From Rhodospirillales bacterium URHD0017 (GTDB lineage Bacteria; Pseudomonadota; Alphaproteobacteria; Reyranellales; Reyranellaceae): a stretch of DNA of 64,000 nucleotides. A model generated the notes under the pieces. That model saw nothing but the letters and a program-made list of their open reading frames with translations, ran no database searches and was not told where the DNA came from. Numbering within the stretch: the first letter of the stretch is position 1; each line of letters begins with the position of its first letter. Positions 54,996-63,310 of this stretch are shown here, one piece after another. The stretch spans positions 248,001 through 312,000 of the forward strand of contig FODP01000008.1 of the NCBI GenBank assembly GCA_900110395.1. Direction: 5' to 3'. The position numbers and the translations under genes were made by a program.

Positions 54996-55879
54996 GCAGG
55001 CAGGCGATCAGGGTCTCGGTCACCCTCGCCGTGGTCGCGATCGCGGCCGTGATCGGCTGGAAGCTGTGGAACGTCTACATGTACGAGCCATGGACGCGCG
55101 ATGCCCGGGTGCGCGCCACCATCCTCAACCTCGCGCCTGACGTCTCCGGGCTGATCTCCTCCCTCAACGTCGTCGACAATCAGAGCGTCAAGAAAGGCGA
55201 CGTGCTGTTCGTCGTCGAGCGCGACCGCTTCCAGGCGGCCGTGGCGCAGGCCCAGGCCCTGGTCGACAACAAGCGCGCTAACCTGAGGCTGGCCAACGAC
55301 AATGCCAGGCGCAACGAGGAACTGGCGCGCGCGGATTCCAGCGCAATCACCCAGGTCGAGATCGAGACCTCGCAGGCCACGGCTGCGGTCGCCGCCGCCG
55401 AACTCGGCCAGGCCGAGGCGGCGCTCACCACCGCCAATATCAACCTGCAGCGCACCGAGGTCCGCTCGCCCGTTAACGGCTTCGTGACCAACCTGACGGC
55501 CAGCGTCGGTGACTACGCCACGACGGGCACGCCGGTCCTGGCGATCATCGATAGCGACAGCTTCTACGTCTATGCCTACTTCATAGAAACCAAGCTTCCC
55601 GCCGTGCGCGATGGCGATCTTGCGCGGGTGGAGCTCATGGCCGGGAGCGTGGTCCTCGAGGGGCGGCGGGTCCAGGGGGTGAGCCGCGGCATTGCTGAAA
55701 CCGGCGTCGACGCGGTCGGCCTGCTGGCCAATATCAACCCCAATTTCACCTGGGTGCGCCTCGCCCAACGCGTGCCGGTCCGCATCGCTCTCGGCAAGAT
55801 CCCGCCGGACGTCCGCCTGATAGCGGGATTGACCGCGACGGTGACGATGATGCCGAGCGGAGGTCAGTCCGGGAAATGA
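54986..55879 (+). CDS. HlyD-type periplasmic adaptor (AaeA-like)
   Basis: A 297-aa membrane-fusion protein anchored by one N-terminal helix (about 8-28). The biotinyl-lipoyl parts VRATILNLAPDVSGLISSL and VRSPVNGFVTNL flank a coiled coil (about 80-150), and the beta-barrel follows. It links the inner-membrane pump to the outside. The start is TTG at 54986: GGGAGG lies 6 bases upstream inside the DUF1656 gene and no ATG or GTG occurs before conserved sequence. Its last 16 bases overlap the 3' end of the convergent ABC ATPase gene. Confidence 0.9.
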   Translation: MALGRQAIRVSVTLAVVAIAAVIGWKLWNVYMYEPWTRDARVRATILNLAPDVSGLISSLNVVDNQSVKKGDVLFVVERDRFQAAVAQAQALVDNKRANLRLANDNARRNEELARADSSAITQVEIETSQATAAVAAAELGQAEAALTTANINLQRTEVRSPVNGFVTNLTASVGDYATTGTPVLAIIDSDSFYVYAYFIETKLPAVRDGDLARVELMAGSVVLEGRRVQGVSRGIAETGVDAVGLLANINPNFTWVRLAQRVPVRIALGKIPPDVRLIAGLTATVTMMPSGGQSGK

Positions 55880-56820
55880 CAGGCAACTGAACCCGGCGCC
55901 AGCGGTGACAAGGCCGGTTCCTCGCGCGCGCACTGCTCAGCGGCCTTGGGACAGCGCGTGCGAAAGCGGCAACCGGAGGGAAGGTTGCCCGGGTCGGGCG
56001 GTTCGCCCTGCAGCCAGAAATCCCGGGTCACGCGGACGCCGCCGATCTTGGGAATGGCCGCGACCAGCGAGCGCGTATAGGGATGCCGTGGCCGATCGAA
56101 GATCGCCTCGGTCGGTCCGCTCTCGACGATGCGGCCGAGATACATCACCGCGACCCGGCTGCACATCGTGCGGATGACGGCGAGGTCGTGGCTGATCAGG
56201 ACATAGGTCAGGTCGAAGGTCTCGCGCAGGCCGCGGAACAGCGAGAGCACCGTCGCCTGCACCGACACGTCGAGACCCGACGTCGGTTCGTCCAGGATGA
56301 CGACCTTGGGCGCCAGGGTCAGGATGCGCGCCAGGCCGACGCGCCGCTGCTGGCCGCCGGAAATCTCGTGCGGATAGAGATCGAGATGCGTGTCGGGCAA
56401 CCCGACCGCTTCGAGGATGCTGCGGATGCGCTTCTCGCGCGCCGCCTGGTCGAGATCGGTGTGGATCACCAGCGGCTCGTGCAGCGAGCTGCCGATCTTC
56501 CAGCGCGGATCGAGCGACGCCCCCGGGTCCTGGTAGGCGTATTGCAGGCTTTTACGCACGGCGCGCCGGGCGGCCGGCGCCAGCGCGTCGATCCGCTGCC
56601 CCTCGAACCAGATCTCGCCTGCCGTCGGCGTGTGGATGCCCATGATGGCCTTGCCCAGCGTGGACTTGCCGCAACCGCTCTCGCCCACCAACCCGAAGAC
56701 CTCGCCCGGCATCAGGTCGAACGAGACGCCGTCGACCGCCTTGATCGAGCCGACGCGCCGGTTGAACGGACCGCGCACGGTGAAATGGACTTTCAGGTCG
56801 CGCACGCTGAGCGGCGTCAT
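55864..56820 (-). CDS. ABC transporter ATPase, oligopeptide/dipeptide type (DppF/OppF-like)
   Basis: A 318-aa ATP-binding protein. Walker A GLVGESGCGKSTLGK, Q-loop AYQDPGASLDPR, signature EISGGQQRRVGLARI, Walker B VVILDEPTSGLD and H-loop LISHDLAVI are intact. The C-terminal segment GCRFRTRCPKAAEQC is the oligopeptide-type extension, which in some relatives binds an iron-sulfur cluster. It is the last gene of a five-gene importer and overlaps the preceding ATPase gene by four bases (ATGA). The longer frame to 56940 was rejected. Confidence 0.95.
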   Translation of the reverse strand: MTPLSVRDLKVHFTVRGPFNRRVGSIKAVDGVSFDLMPGEVFGLVGESGCGKSTLGKAIMGIHTPTAGEIWFEGQRIDALAPAARRAVRKSLQYAYQDPGASLDPRWKIGSSLHEPLVIHTDLDQAAREKRIRSILEAVGLPDTHLDLYPHEISGGQQRRVGLARILTLAPKVVILDEPTSGLDVSVQATVLSLFRGLRETFDLTYVLISHDLAVIRTMCSRVAVMYLGRIVESGPTEAIFDRPRHPYTRSLVAAIPKIGGVRVTRDFWLQGEPPDPGNLPSGCRFRTRCPKAAEQCAREEPALSPLAPGSVACHFPD

Positions 56821-57845
56821 CGGGCGTCGCCGTGTGGATGGTAGCAGCGCACCCAATGTCCGCCGCCGAGCTGATCGACGGGCGGGCGCACCTCGCGGCA
56901 CGGCCCGTCGGCGCGCTCGCAGCGCGGATGGAAGCGGCAACCGCCGGGCGGCGTGATCAGCCCGGGCACTTCGCCCGGAATGCCGCTGGCGGTGCCGTTC
57001 GCGTCCGGCAGGCTCGCCAGCAGCTTCGTCGTGTAGGGATGGGCCGGCGAGGCGAAGAAGCGGTCGACCGGTGCGGATTCGACGTCCTGGCCGGCATACA
57101 TGACGTTGACGGCGTCGCAGATCTCATAGGCCGCCCCCAGGTCGTGCGTCGTCAGCAGCACGGCGACGTTGCGCTCGCTCGCAAGCCGCCGGATCAGGCC
57201 GAGGATCTGCGCCTGAATGGTGACGTCGAGCGCCGTGGTCGGTTCGTCGGCGATCACCAGGTCCGGCCCGGGCAGCAGCGCCATCGCGATCATCAGCCTC
57301 TGCCGCTGACCGCCGGAAAGTTCATGCGGATACTTGCGCAGCATCTGCTGCGGTCGCGGCAACTGCACGGTATCGAGCAGTTCCAGCACGGCGTCCATAT
57401 CGGCGCGCTTTCGCTCGGAAGGATAGCGCGCTACGACCGCCGGCAGCCATCCGCGTCCGGTAGGCGCCGCGGCGCGCGGCGACTTCCATTTCAGGATCTC
57501 CATGATCTGGTCGCCGACCGTGAAGACCGGGTTGAAGCTGGTGAACGGATCCTGTGGCACGAAGGTGATGGCGCGGCCGCGGATCGTCTGGTTGACGGAC
57601 GCGGGATGGGCCGTCAGCAGGTCGGTCCCACCGAACAGGACACGACCGCCGGTGATGCGGGCGGTCTCGCGCGGCAGGACGCCCAGAATGGCGCGGGCGA
57701 GCGTGGTCTTGCCGCAGCCGCTTTCGCCGACCAGGCCCAGCACCTGGCCGCGTTCGATCGACAGGCTGACGCGGTCGAGGACCGAGGCGAAGCCGGCCTC
57801 GGTGGCAAAGCCCAGCGACAGGTCTTCGACCGCCAGCAACGTCAC
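56817..57845 (-). CDS. ABC transporter ATPase, oligopeptide/dipeptide type (DppD/OppD-like)
   Basis: A 342-aa ATP-binding protein. Walker A GLVGESGCGKTTLAR, Q-loop FVPQDPFTSFNP, signature ELSGGQRQRLMIAMAL, Walker B LVIADEPTTALD and H-loop LTTHDLGA are intact. The C-terminal GCRFHPRCERADGPC extension is present. The start is GTG at 57845, overlapping the permease stop (GTGA); the frame upstream belongs to the permease gene in another phase. It pairs with the DppF-like ATPase below it to power the importer. Confidence 0.94.
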   Translation of the reverse strand: MTLLAVEDLSLGFATEAGFASVLDRVSLSIERGQVLGLVGESGCGKTTLARAILGVLPRETARITGGRVLFGGTDLLTAHPASVNQTIRGRAITFVPQDPFTSFNPVFTVGDQIMEILKWKSPRAAAPTGRGWLPAVVARYPSERKRADMDAVLELLDTVQLPRPQQMLRKYPHELSGGQRQRLMIAMALLPGPDLVIADEPTTALDVTIQAQILGLIRRLASERNVAVLLTTHDLGAAYEICDAVNVMYAGQDVESAPVDRFFASPAHPYTTKLLASLPDANGTASGIPGEVPGLITPPGGCRFHPRCERADGPCREVRPPVDQLGGGHWVRCYHPHGDAR

Positions 57846-58705
57846 TTTGCGCGGGCTCCCCGCCGTATGCGTGGATCGAGGAAGTCGCGCAGCCCGTCGC
57901 CCAGCAGGTTGAAGCCCATGACCACCACGAAGATGGCGACGCCGGGCACGGTCGCGTACCACCAGGCCTCGGGCAGGAATTCGCGCGATTCGGCGATCAT
58001 GCGGCCCCATTCGGGCGTCGGCGGCGGGGCACCGAGCCCCAGAAAGCCCAGCGCCGCCGCCGTCAGGATGGTGCCGCCCATGCCGATCGACGTGCGCACG
58101 ATGATGGCCGAGGCGATGTTGGGCAGCACGTGCAGGGTCATCACGCGCAACGGCGAGGCGCCGAGCGCGATCGCCGATTCGATGAAGACCTCGTTCTTCA
58201 GCGAGCGCGTTTCGGCGAACACCAGGCGGGCCCAGAACGGCCAGTAGGTGATGCTGAGCGCCAGGATGACGTTTTCGATCGACGGGCCCAGCGTCTGGGC
58301 GATGGCGATCGCCAGCACGATCTGCGGCACGGCCAGGAATACGTCGGAGACGCGCATCAGGAAATTGCTCGGCCAGCCGCCGTAGTAGCCGGCTAAAAGC
58401 CCGATCGGCACGCCGATCACGACGGCCGCCCCGACGGCAACGACGGCGATGGTGATGGTGATGCGGGCCCCGAACAGGATGCGGCTGAACAGGTCGCTGC
58501 CCATGCGGTCGGTGCCCAGCCAGTTCACGGTGTCGGGCGGGCGCAGGCGGTTGGCCGTGTGGAAATCCGCGACGTCGCCTGGAAACGGCGCCAGGATCGG
58601 CGCGAAGATCGCCGCCAGGATGAGCACGACCAGCAGCGCCAGCCCCAGTGCCGAGGCGCGGTCGCTTGCGAACCGGCCCAACCCCCGTCGCCAGCCTGCG
58701 CTCAT
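57842..58705 (-). CDS. ABC transporter permease (DppC/OppC-like)
   Basis: A 287-aa inner-membrane permease with an N-terminal membrane helix (about 18-42), the lumenal loop HTANRLRPPDTVNWLGTDRMG typical of DppC, and a five-helix core with the EAA-loop ESAIALGASPLRVMTLHVLPN that contacts the ATPases. The start at 58705 overlaps the DppB stop (ATGA); a much longer frame reaching 59785 lies over dppB and is not real. Confidence 0.94.
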   Translation of the reverse strand: MSAGWRRGLGRFASDRASALGLALLVVLILAAIFAPILAPFPGDVADFHTANRLRPPDTVNWLGTDRMGSDLFSRILFGARITITIAVVAVGAAVVIGVPIGLLAGYYGGWPSNFLMRVSDVFLAVPQIVLAIAIAQTLGPSIENVILALSITYWPFWARLVFAETRSLKNEVFIESAIALGASPLRVMTLHVLPNIASAIIVRTSIGMGGTILTAAALGFLGLGAPPPTPEWGRMIAESREFLPEAWWYATVPGVAIFVVVMGFNLLGDGLRDFLDPRIRRGARAK

Positions 58706-59706
58706 CGCGATCCTCGGGGGTCGATGAACGAATGGGTGATGTCGACCAGGAGGTTGACGATCACGATCAGGGCGCCGATCCAGATCGTGAAGCCGATGAT
58801 CGCCTTGTGGTCCGACTGCAGGATCGACTGCACCGCGAACGTGCCGATTCCGGGCCAGTCGAACACCGTCTCGACGATCACGGCGTTGGTCACCAGCACG
58901 CCGAAGATCAGGCCGATCTGGGTGACGGTCGAGATCAGGGCGTTGCGCAGCACGTACTTCCACACGATCAGGCCCGGCGGCAGACCCATGGCGCGTTGAT
59001 AGAGCACATGGTTGCTGTTGATGACGTCGAGCACGCCGGCCCGCGTGAAACGGACGATCGTCGCCGCCGCCGGCAGCGCCAGCGTCAAGGCGGGCAGGGC
59101 GATATGCGACAGCGCGCTGTGCAGGGATTCCATGTCCCAGTCGAGCATCGAATCGATGATCATCAGCCCGGTCACCGGGGTGGGGCCAAAGCCGTCGATG
59201 CGGCTGTTGAGCGGCGCCACGCCGAGCTTCATGGCAAAGAAGAATTGCAGCAGCAGCGCCAGCCAGAACGCGGCGATGGCAAGCCCGGAAACGCTGATCA
59301 CCCGCAGGATGTGGTCGAGCAGCGAATTGCGCTTCAGGGCCGATATCACGCCGAGCGGAATGCCGAGCGCGACCGACAGGATGATGGCCGTCAGGGTAAG
59401 CTCGAGCGTGGCCGGCAGGCGCTTGGCCAGGTCCTCCGATATCGGGCGTTGGCTGTAGATGCTGATGCCGAGATTGCCCGACACGATGTCGTGGAAGTGC
59501 CGCGCCAGCTGGACCCAAAGGGGCTGGTCGTAGCCCAGCTTGACGCGCATCGCCTCGATCTGCGCCGGCGTGGCGTTCTCGCCCAGCAGGACCTTCACCG
59601 GATCGGTCGGAATGACGTTGGAGATCAGGAAGACGATGATGACCAGTCCGGCCATCGTCGGCACGAACCAGACCAGTCGCGACAGGATCATCTCTATACG
59701 GCGCAT
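58702..59706 (-). CDS. ABC transporter permease (DppB/OppB-like)
   Basis: A 334-aa inner-membrane permease. The N-terminal helix LSRLVWFVPTMAGLVIIVFLIS and the conserved IPTDPVKVLLGENATPAQIEAMR periplasmic region are typical of DppB, and the EAA loop MGLPPGLIVWKYVLRNAL is near residue 235. It forms the channel with the DppC-like permease. It is separated from the substrate-binding-protein gene by a 126-base palindromic repeat. The start is ATG at 59706. Confidence 0.94.
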   Translation of the reverse strand: MRRIEMILSRLVWFVPTMAGLVIIVFLISNVIPTDPVKVLLGENATPAQIEAMRVKLGYDQPLWVQLARHFHDIVSGNLGISIYSQRPISEDLAKRLPATLELTLTAIILSVALGIPLGVISALKRNSLLDHILRVISVSGLAIAAFWLALLLQFFFAMKLGVAPLNSRIDGFGPTPVTGLMIIDSMLDWDMESLHSALSHIALPALTLALPAAATIVRFTRAGVLDVINSNHVLYQRAMGLPPGLIVWKYVLRNALISTVTQIGLIFGVLVTNAVIVETVFDWPGIGTFAVQSILQSDHKAIIGFTIWIGALIVIVNLLVDITHSFIDPRGSR

Positions 59707-59733
59707 CTACGAGGTCTCTCTGCGTACGTACTT

Positions 59734-59859
59734 CCTCCCCACGCTGTGCGTGGGGAGGTGTCCGCGCAGCGGACGGAGGGGTCATGAGCGACAGTCCTGA
59801 TGCTCATGACCCCTCCGTCGGCGTAAGACGCCGACACCTCCCCAACTTCGTTGGGGAGG
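59734..59859. repeat. Multi-hairpin palindromic repeat, copy B
   Basis: Stems, in order: 11 bp at 59734-59758 (CCTCCCCACGC, loop TGT), 6 bp with GTCCGC/GCGGAC, 16 bp at 59774-59817 (CGGAGGGGTCATGAGC), 7 bp GTCGGCG / CGCCGAC, and 10 bp at 59837-59859 (CCTCCCCAAC, loop TTC). It shares long identical runs with the copy at 33714-33846. It sits between the binding-protein gene and the permease genes of the ABC importer. Confidence 0.9.
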
Positions 59860-59865
59860 AATAAG

Positions 59866-61422
59866 TTACTTGTAATACGCCCAGCGCATGTCCTGTCCGC
59901 TGCCGATCGGGCTGAAGCGGATGCCGCCGACATTGGCGGCGTAGGGGCCGTACCATCGCGTATTGTAGACATAGATGCCGAAGGCCTGATCGGTCGCCTT
60001 GGTCACTGCCTTCTCGTAGAGCACGCGGCGCTTCTCCTGGTCACTGATCGTCAGCGCCTCGTCGAGCCATTTGTCGATCTCGGGATCGTTGATGTACGAG
60101 GTGTTGCGCGTGCCGATGTAGCGCGAAGCGTACATCTCGCCGACCCAGTTGTTGGGGTCGACGTAGTAGGTGCTCTTCCACAGCGGGACCATGTCGTAGT
60201 TCTTCTCGCGGTCCTGCATGCGGCTCTGGATGACCGGCCAGGGCGCGGAATCGATCTTGATGTCGATGCCGATCTTCTTGGCTCCGTTCTGCAGCAGGGT
60301 GGCGGCCTGCTCGGTCTCGCTGAAGCCGGCCAGCGTGCCGATGGTGATCGGCCGGATCGGCTCCTTCACCAGCGCCAGCTCCGCCTTGGCCTTCTCCAGA
60401 TCGTAAGTGTACCCCTTCAGATCCTTGGGCGAGCCCCAGAGATTGTTCGGGTTGGGTCCGGCATTGCGCGAGACCGCGCCCTTCAGGATGTCCTTGACGA
60501 AGCCGTCATAGTCGAAGGCATAGGCCAGCGCCCGGCGGAAGTGCACGTCGCTCATCGGGCCGCGGCCGTTATGGATGTTGAAGTAGAAGACGCGCATCGA
60601 TTCCTGCTCGAGGATCTGCACGTTCTTCGCTTCCTTCAGCCGCAGGATCTGGTCGTAGGGCAGATATCCGTCGGTGCCCTGGATGTCGCCCTTGATCAGC
60701 CCCTGGACGCGCGTGTTGGTCTCCAGCACGGTGCGGAACTCGATCTCGTCGAACGACTTCGGCCCCCAGCCGGCGAAATGCTCCTTGAACTTCTCGCCGA
60801 CGAAGCCGATCGCCGGATCGTAGCGCTTGAGCTTGTAGGAGCCGGTGCTGGCGACGTTCTTGGCGAGCCACGCCTGGCCCCAGTCGCCGTCCTTCTCGTT
60901 CTTCTTCACCAGCTTGGAATTGACGACCAGGATTTCCGGCACCGTGGCGAGGAAGATCGCCGACGGCTCCTTCAGGGTGATGACGACCGTGTACTTGTCG
61001 GGCGCCTTGGTGCTGCCCGGATCGATGATCGGCAGGAACAGCGACGAGGCGCCCTTCTTCGTCGCCAGCATGCGCTCGATGCTGTAGAGCACGTCGTCGG
61101 CGGTGAATTCGCTGCCGTCGTGGAACTTCACGCCTTTCTTCAGCTTGAAGGTCCAGGTCTTGCCGTCCTCCGAGGCCGTGTAGCTTTCCGCCAGCCAGGG
61201 AATCATCTTCGGCGGGTTGTCGACCCAGCGAAGCAGCCCGTCGTAGAAGTTGATGCGGGACGCGGCGCGCCCGACGTCGAAGACGACATGCGGGTCGAGA
61301 TTGTCGTAGCCGCTGTTGTTGGCGTGGACGTACTTGCCCTGCGCCCAGGCACTGTCTGCAATGACGAACGATGCTGCCGCGGCGATCGCGGCCACTACTA
61401 CTGCCAGACTTCTCCGTTTCAT
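59866..61422 (-). CDS. Extracellular substrate-binding protein, family 5 (peptide/opine type)
   Basis: A 518-aa periplasmic binding protein of the DppA/OppA family. A signal peptide (hydrophobic 7-22, cleavage after AWA-Q) precedes NNSGYDNLDPHVVFDVGRA. The hallmark segments LAESYTASEDGKTWTFKLKKGVKFHDGSEFTADDV and FRRALAYAFDYDGFVKDIL are present. Substrates range from di- and oligopeptides to opines and nickel chelates. The start at 61422 has an AGGAGG ribosome-binding site. It heads the importer operon, and its 3' end is protected by the adjoining repeat. Confidence 0.95.
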   Translation of the reverse strand: MKRRSLAVVVAAIAAAASFVIADSAWAQGKYVHANNSGYDNLDPHVVFDVGRAASRINFYDGLLRWVDNPPKMIPWLAESYTASEDGKTWTFKLKKGVKFHDGSEFTADDVLYSIERMLATKKGASSLFLPIIDPGSTKAPDKYTVVITLKEPSAIFLATVPEILVVNSKLVKKNEKDGDWGQAWLAKNVASTGSYKLKRYDPAIGFVGEKFKEHFAGWGPKSFDEIEFRTVLETNTRVQGLIKGDIQGTDGYLPYDQILRLKEAKNVQILEQESMRVFYFNIHNGRGPMSDVHFRRALAYAFDYDGFVKDILKGAVSRNAGPNPNNLWGSPKDLKGYTYDLEKAKAELALVKEPIRPITIGTLAGFSETEQAATLLQNGAKKIGIDIKIDSAPWPVIQSRMQDREKNYDMVPLWKSTYYVDPNNWVGEMYASRYIGTRNTSYINDPEIDKWLDEALTISDQEKRRVLYEKAVTKATDQAFGIYVYNTRWYGPYAANVGGIRFSPIGSGQDMRWAYYK

Positions 61423-61445
61423 CTCCTGCCTCCTCTTTTTGTCGT

Positions 61446-62369
61446 TCAGCTCCCCTGCTTGACGTAACGCACGACGTCGGCGTGTGTCGCAAACCAGATG
61501 CCGGTGTGCGCGCGGATATGCTGGATCAGCTCCTCCAGGATCATCATGCGCGAGCGGTGGCCGATGATATGCGGATGCATCGTGAGCTGGAACAGCCCGC
61601 CCTCGGCATAGGCCGCATCGAACTCGCGACCGAAGATCTCCAGCACGGAAGAGGGCGGCGTGTAGGGCCTGAGCGCGGCGAAGCGGTTCATGTTGAAGTA
61701 CACCGCGTCGTCGCGGATCCATTCGACCGGCAGCTCGACGACGCCGGTCGGCTGGTTGTCGAGCAGCAGCTCGTAGCAGTCGTCGTCGGCCATCAGCGAG
61801 GAGTCGTAGAGCAGCCCCATGTCGCGGGTGATGGCGAGCGTGTTGGGCGAGAAATCCCACGACGGCGTGCGGATGCCCACGGGACGCTGGCCCGAAATCT
61901 TCTCCAGCATGTCGGCGGCGCGCATTTGCAGGTCGCGCTCCGAGGCCTCGGGCAGGATCGAATTGCGCTCGTGGATCCAGCCGTGGATGCCGATCTCGTG
62001 ACCCTCGGCGGCGACGCGGCGCTGCTCGTCGGCATGCAGCATGGCCGACACCGCCGGCACGTAGAACGTGGCGGGGACGGCGTACTTCTGCAGCAGCGCC
62101 AGGATGCGCGGGATGCCGGCGCGGTTGCCGTACTGGCCCTGGCTCAGCCGGCCGATCGATTCGCCGCCTTCGCGCAGCTCGCCGGTCTCATGATCGGAGT
62201 CGAACGAGATCGCGACGGCGCAGCGCGCCCCGCCCGGCCAGGTGTCGGGGCGCAGCGTCTTCCCGGCGCGTACGCGGTCGACGATGGCGCGCCAGCGCGG
62301 CTCGGCCCATTGCCAGGGCTGCTCGGGCTCTTCCGGCTTGGGAACGACGGTCGGGCGTGCTGGGGACAT
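61446..62369 (-). CDS. Polysaccharide deacetylase family protein (PuuE/PgdA-like)
   Basis: A 307-aa NodB-homology protein. The metal site begins with ISFDSDHETG, and the histidine pair lies in HEIGIHGWIHE. A late LTMHPHIIGHRSRM supplies the catalytic C-terminal histidine. No signal peptide, so cytoplasmic. Cytoplasmic members include PuuE-type allantoinases and cyclic-imide hydrolases, which hydrolyse a C-N bond in a cyclic ureide. Its place upstream of a peptide-type importer and downstream of a hydantoinase B gene favours such an amidohydrolase over a cell-wall deacetylase. The ATG has GAGGGAG 9 bases upstream. Confidence 0.88.
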   Translation of the reverse strand: MSPARPTVVPKPEEPEQPWQWAEPRWRAIVDRVRAGKTLRPDTWPGGARCAVAISFDSDHETGELREGGESIGRLSQGQYGNRAGIPRILALLQKYAVPATFYVPAVSAMLHADEQRRVAAEGHEIGIHGWIHERNSILPEASERDLQMRAADMLEKISGQRPVGIRTPSWDFSPNTLAITRDMGLLYDSSLMADDDCYELLLDNQPTGVVELPVEWIRDDAVYFNMNRFAALRPYTPPSSVLEIFGREFDAAYAEGGLFQLTMHPHIIGHRSRMMILEELIQHIRAHTGIWFATHADVVRYVKQGS

Positions 62370-62409
62370 GACGTCTTTCTCCCTCAAGTTCCTCTTCCCC
62401 ACTCATGTT

Positions 62410-62501
62410 CCTCTCCCCCGCTAGGGGGAGAGGCTAGGTGAGGGGGCTTCGACAGCTCGTGCAACCCGCTCTCCCAACCTCTCCCCCTAGCGGGGGAGAG
62501 G
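62410..62501. repeat. Cruciform palindromic repeat (CCTCTCCCCC type)
   Basis: Two perfect 10-bp hairpins at 62410-62433 (loop GCTA) and 62478-62501 (loop TAGC) are exact reverse complements of each other, so the whole 92-base element can also fold as one large stem. It lies between the SDR gene and the deacetylase gene, which run in the same direction. This is a different family from the CCTCCCCA-type repeats. Confidence 0.88.
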
Positions 62502-62526
62502 AGAATGAGGGAGAGGAGCAGGACGC

Positions 62527-63303
62527 TCACGAAATCGGACTCCCGGTCACCGGCAGGACCTGGCCGGTGATCCATGACGCATATGGCGAGGCCAAAAACA
62601 TCACCGCATGGGCGATGTCCTGCGGCTCGCCGAGCCGGCGCATGGCGACGCGTTCGATCATCGCCTTCTGGCCCTGCGGCCCGTAAGACTGCCATTGCCG
62701 CTCGTAGTCGGGACTGGTGCGCAGAAAGCCAGGCGCCACGGCGTTGACCGTGATGCCGCTTGGCCCGAGCTCGTGCGCGAGCTGGCGCACCAGGCCGAGC
62801 TGGGCGGCCTTGGCGGTGGCGTAGGACTGGATGCCAGTCAGGCTGACGCCGAGGCCGGCGCGGCTCGCGATGACGACGATGCGGCCCTTGCCCTTCTTCT
62901 TCATGCCCGGCGCCACGGCGCGGCTGGCGAAGAAGGCGCCTTCGACATTGACGGCCTGGATCGCGCGCCAGTCGTCGTCGCTCACCTCCTCGACCGGGCG
63001 CTTGCTCTGGCCGCGCACGCCGCCCGCGACATGCACCAGCACGTCGACGCCGCCGCAGGCCTGCTCGACTTCGCGCACGAAGGCGTCGACCTGCTTGGAT
63101 TGCGTCAGGTCGACCTTGCGCGTCTCCAGGGAGCCGCCACGTTGCGGCTTGGCGCGGGCCTTCAGCGCTGCCAGTTCGGTTTCCAGCAGGTCGCAGGCCC
63201 ACACCCTGGCGCCGCGTTCGACGAAGCCTTCGACGATCCCGCCGCCGATGCCGCGCGCGGCGCCGGTGACGATGACGGCCTGGTTGTCGAAATGGATGTC
63301 CAT
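62527..63303 (-). CDS. SDR-family NAD(P)-dependent oxidoreductase
   Basis: A 258-aa short-chain dehydrogenase with the Rossmann motif VIVTGAARGIGGGI, the HVAGG variant of the NNAG motif, and the catalytic group Ser ... YATAK (Tyr-x-x-x-Lys). PGFLRTSPD is the cofactor-side loop. The start MDIHFDNQAV was chosen over an upstream ATG that would extend into the neighbouring gene. It lies 7 bases downstream of the hydantoinase-B-like gene, so the two are co-transcribed. Substrate unknown. Confidence 0.93.
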   Translation of the reverse strand: MDIHFDNQAVIVTGAARGIGGGIVEGFVERGARVWACDLLETELAALKARAKPQRGGSLETRKVDLTQSKQVDAFVREVEQACGGVDVLVHVAGGVRGQSKRPVEEVSDDDWRAIQAVNVEGAFFASRAVAPGMKKKGKGRIVVIASRAGLGVSLTGIQSYATAKAAQLGLVRQLAHELGPSGITVNAVAPGFLRTSPDYERQWQSYGPQGQKAMIERVAMRRLGEPQDIAHAVMFLASPYASWITGQVLPVTGSPIS

Positions 63304-63310
63304 CAGCCGT

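Noticed and set aside
57842..59785. A single 647-codon frame covering two permease genes
   Set aside because: Only the last 287 codons code for the DppC-like permease; the rest is out-of-phase sequence over the DppB-like gene.
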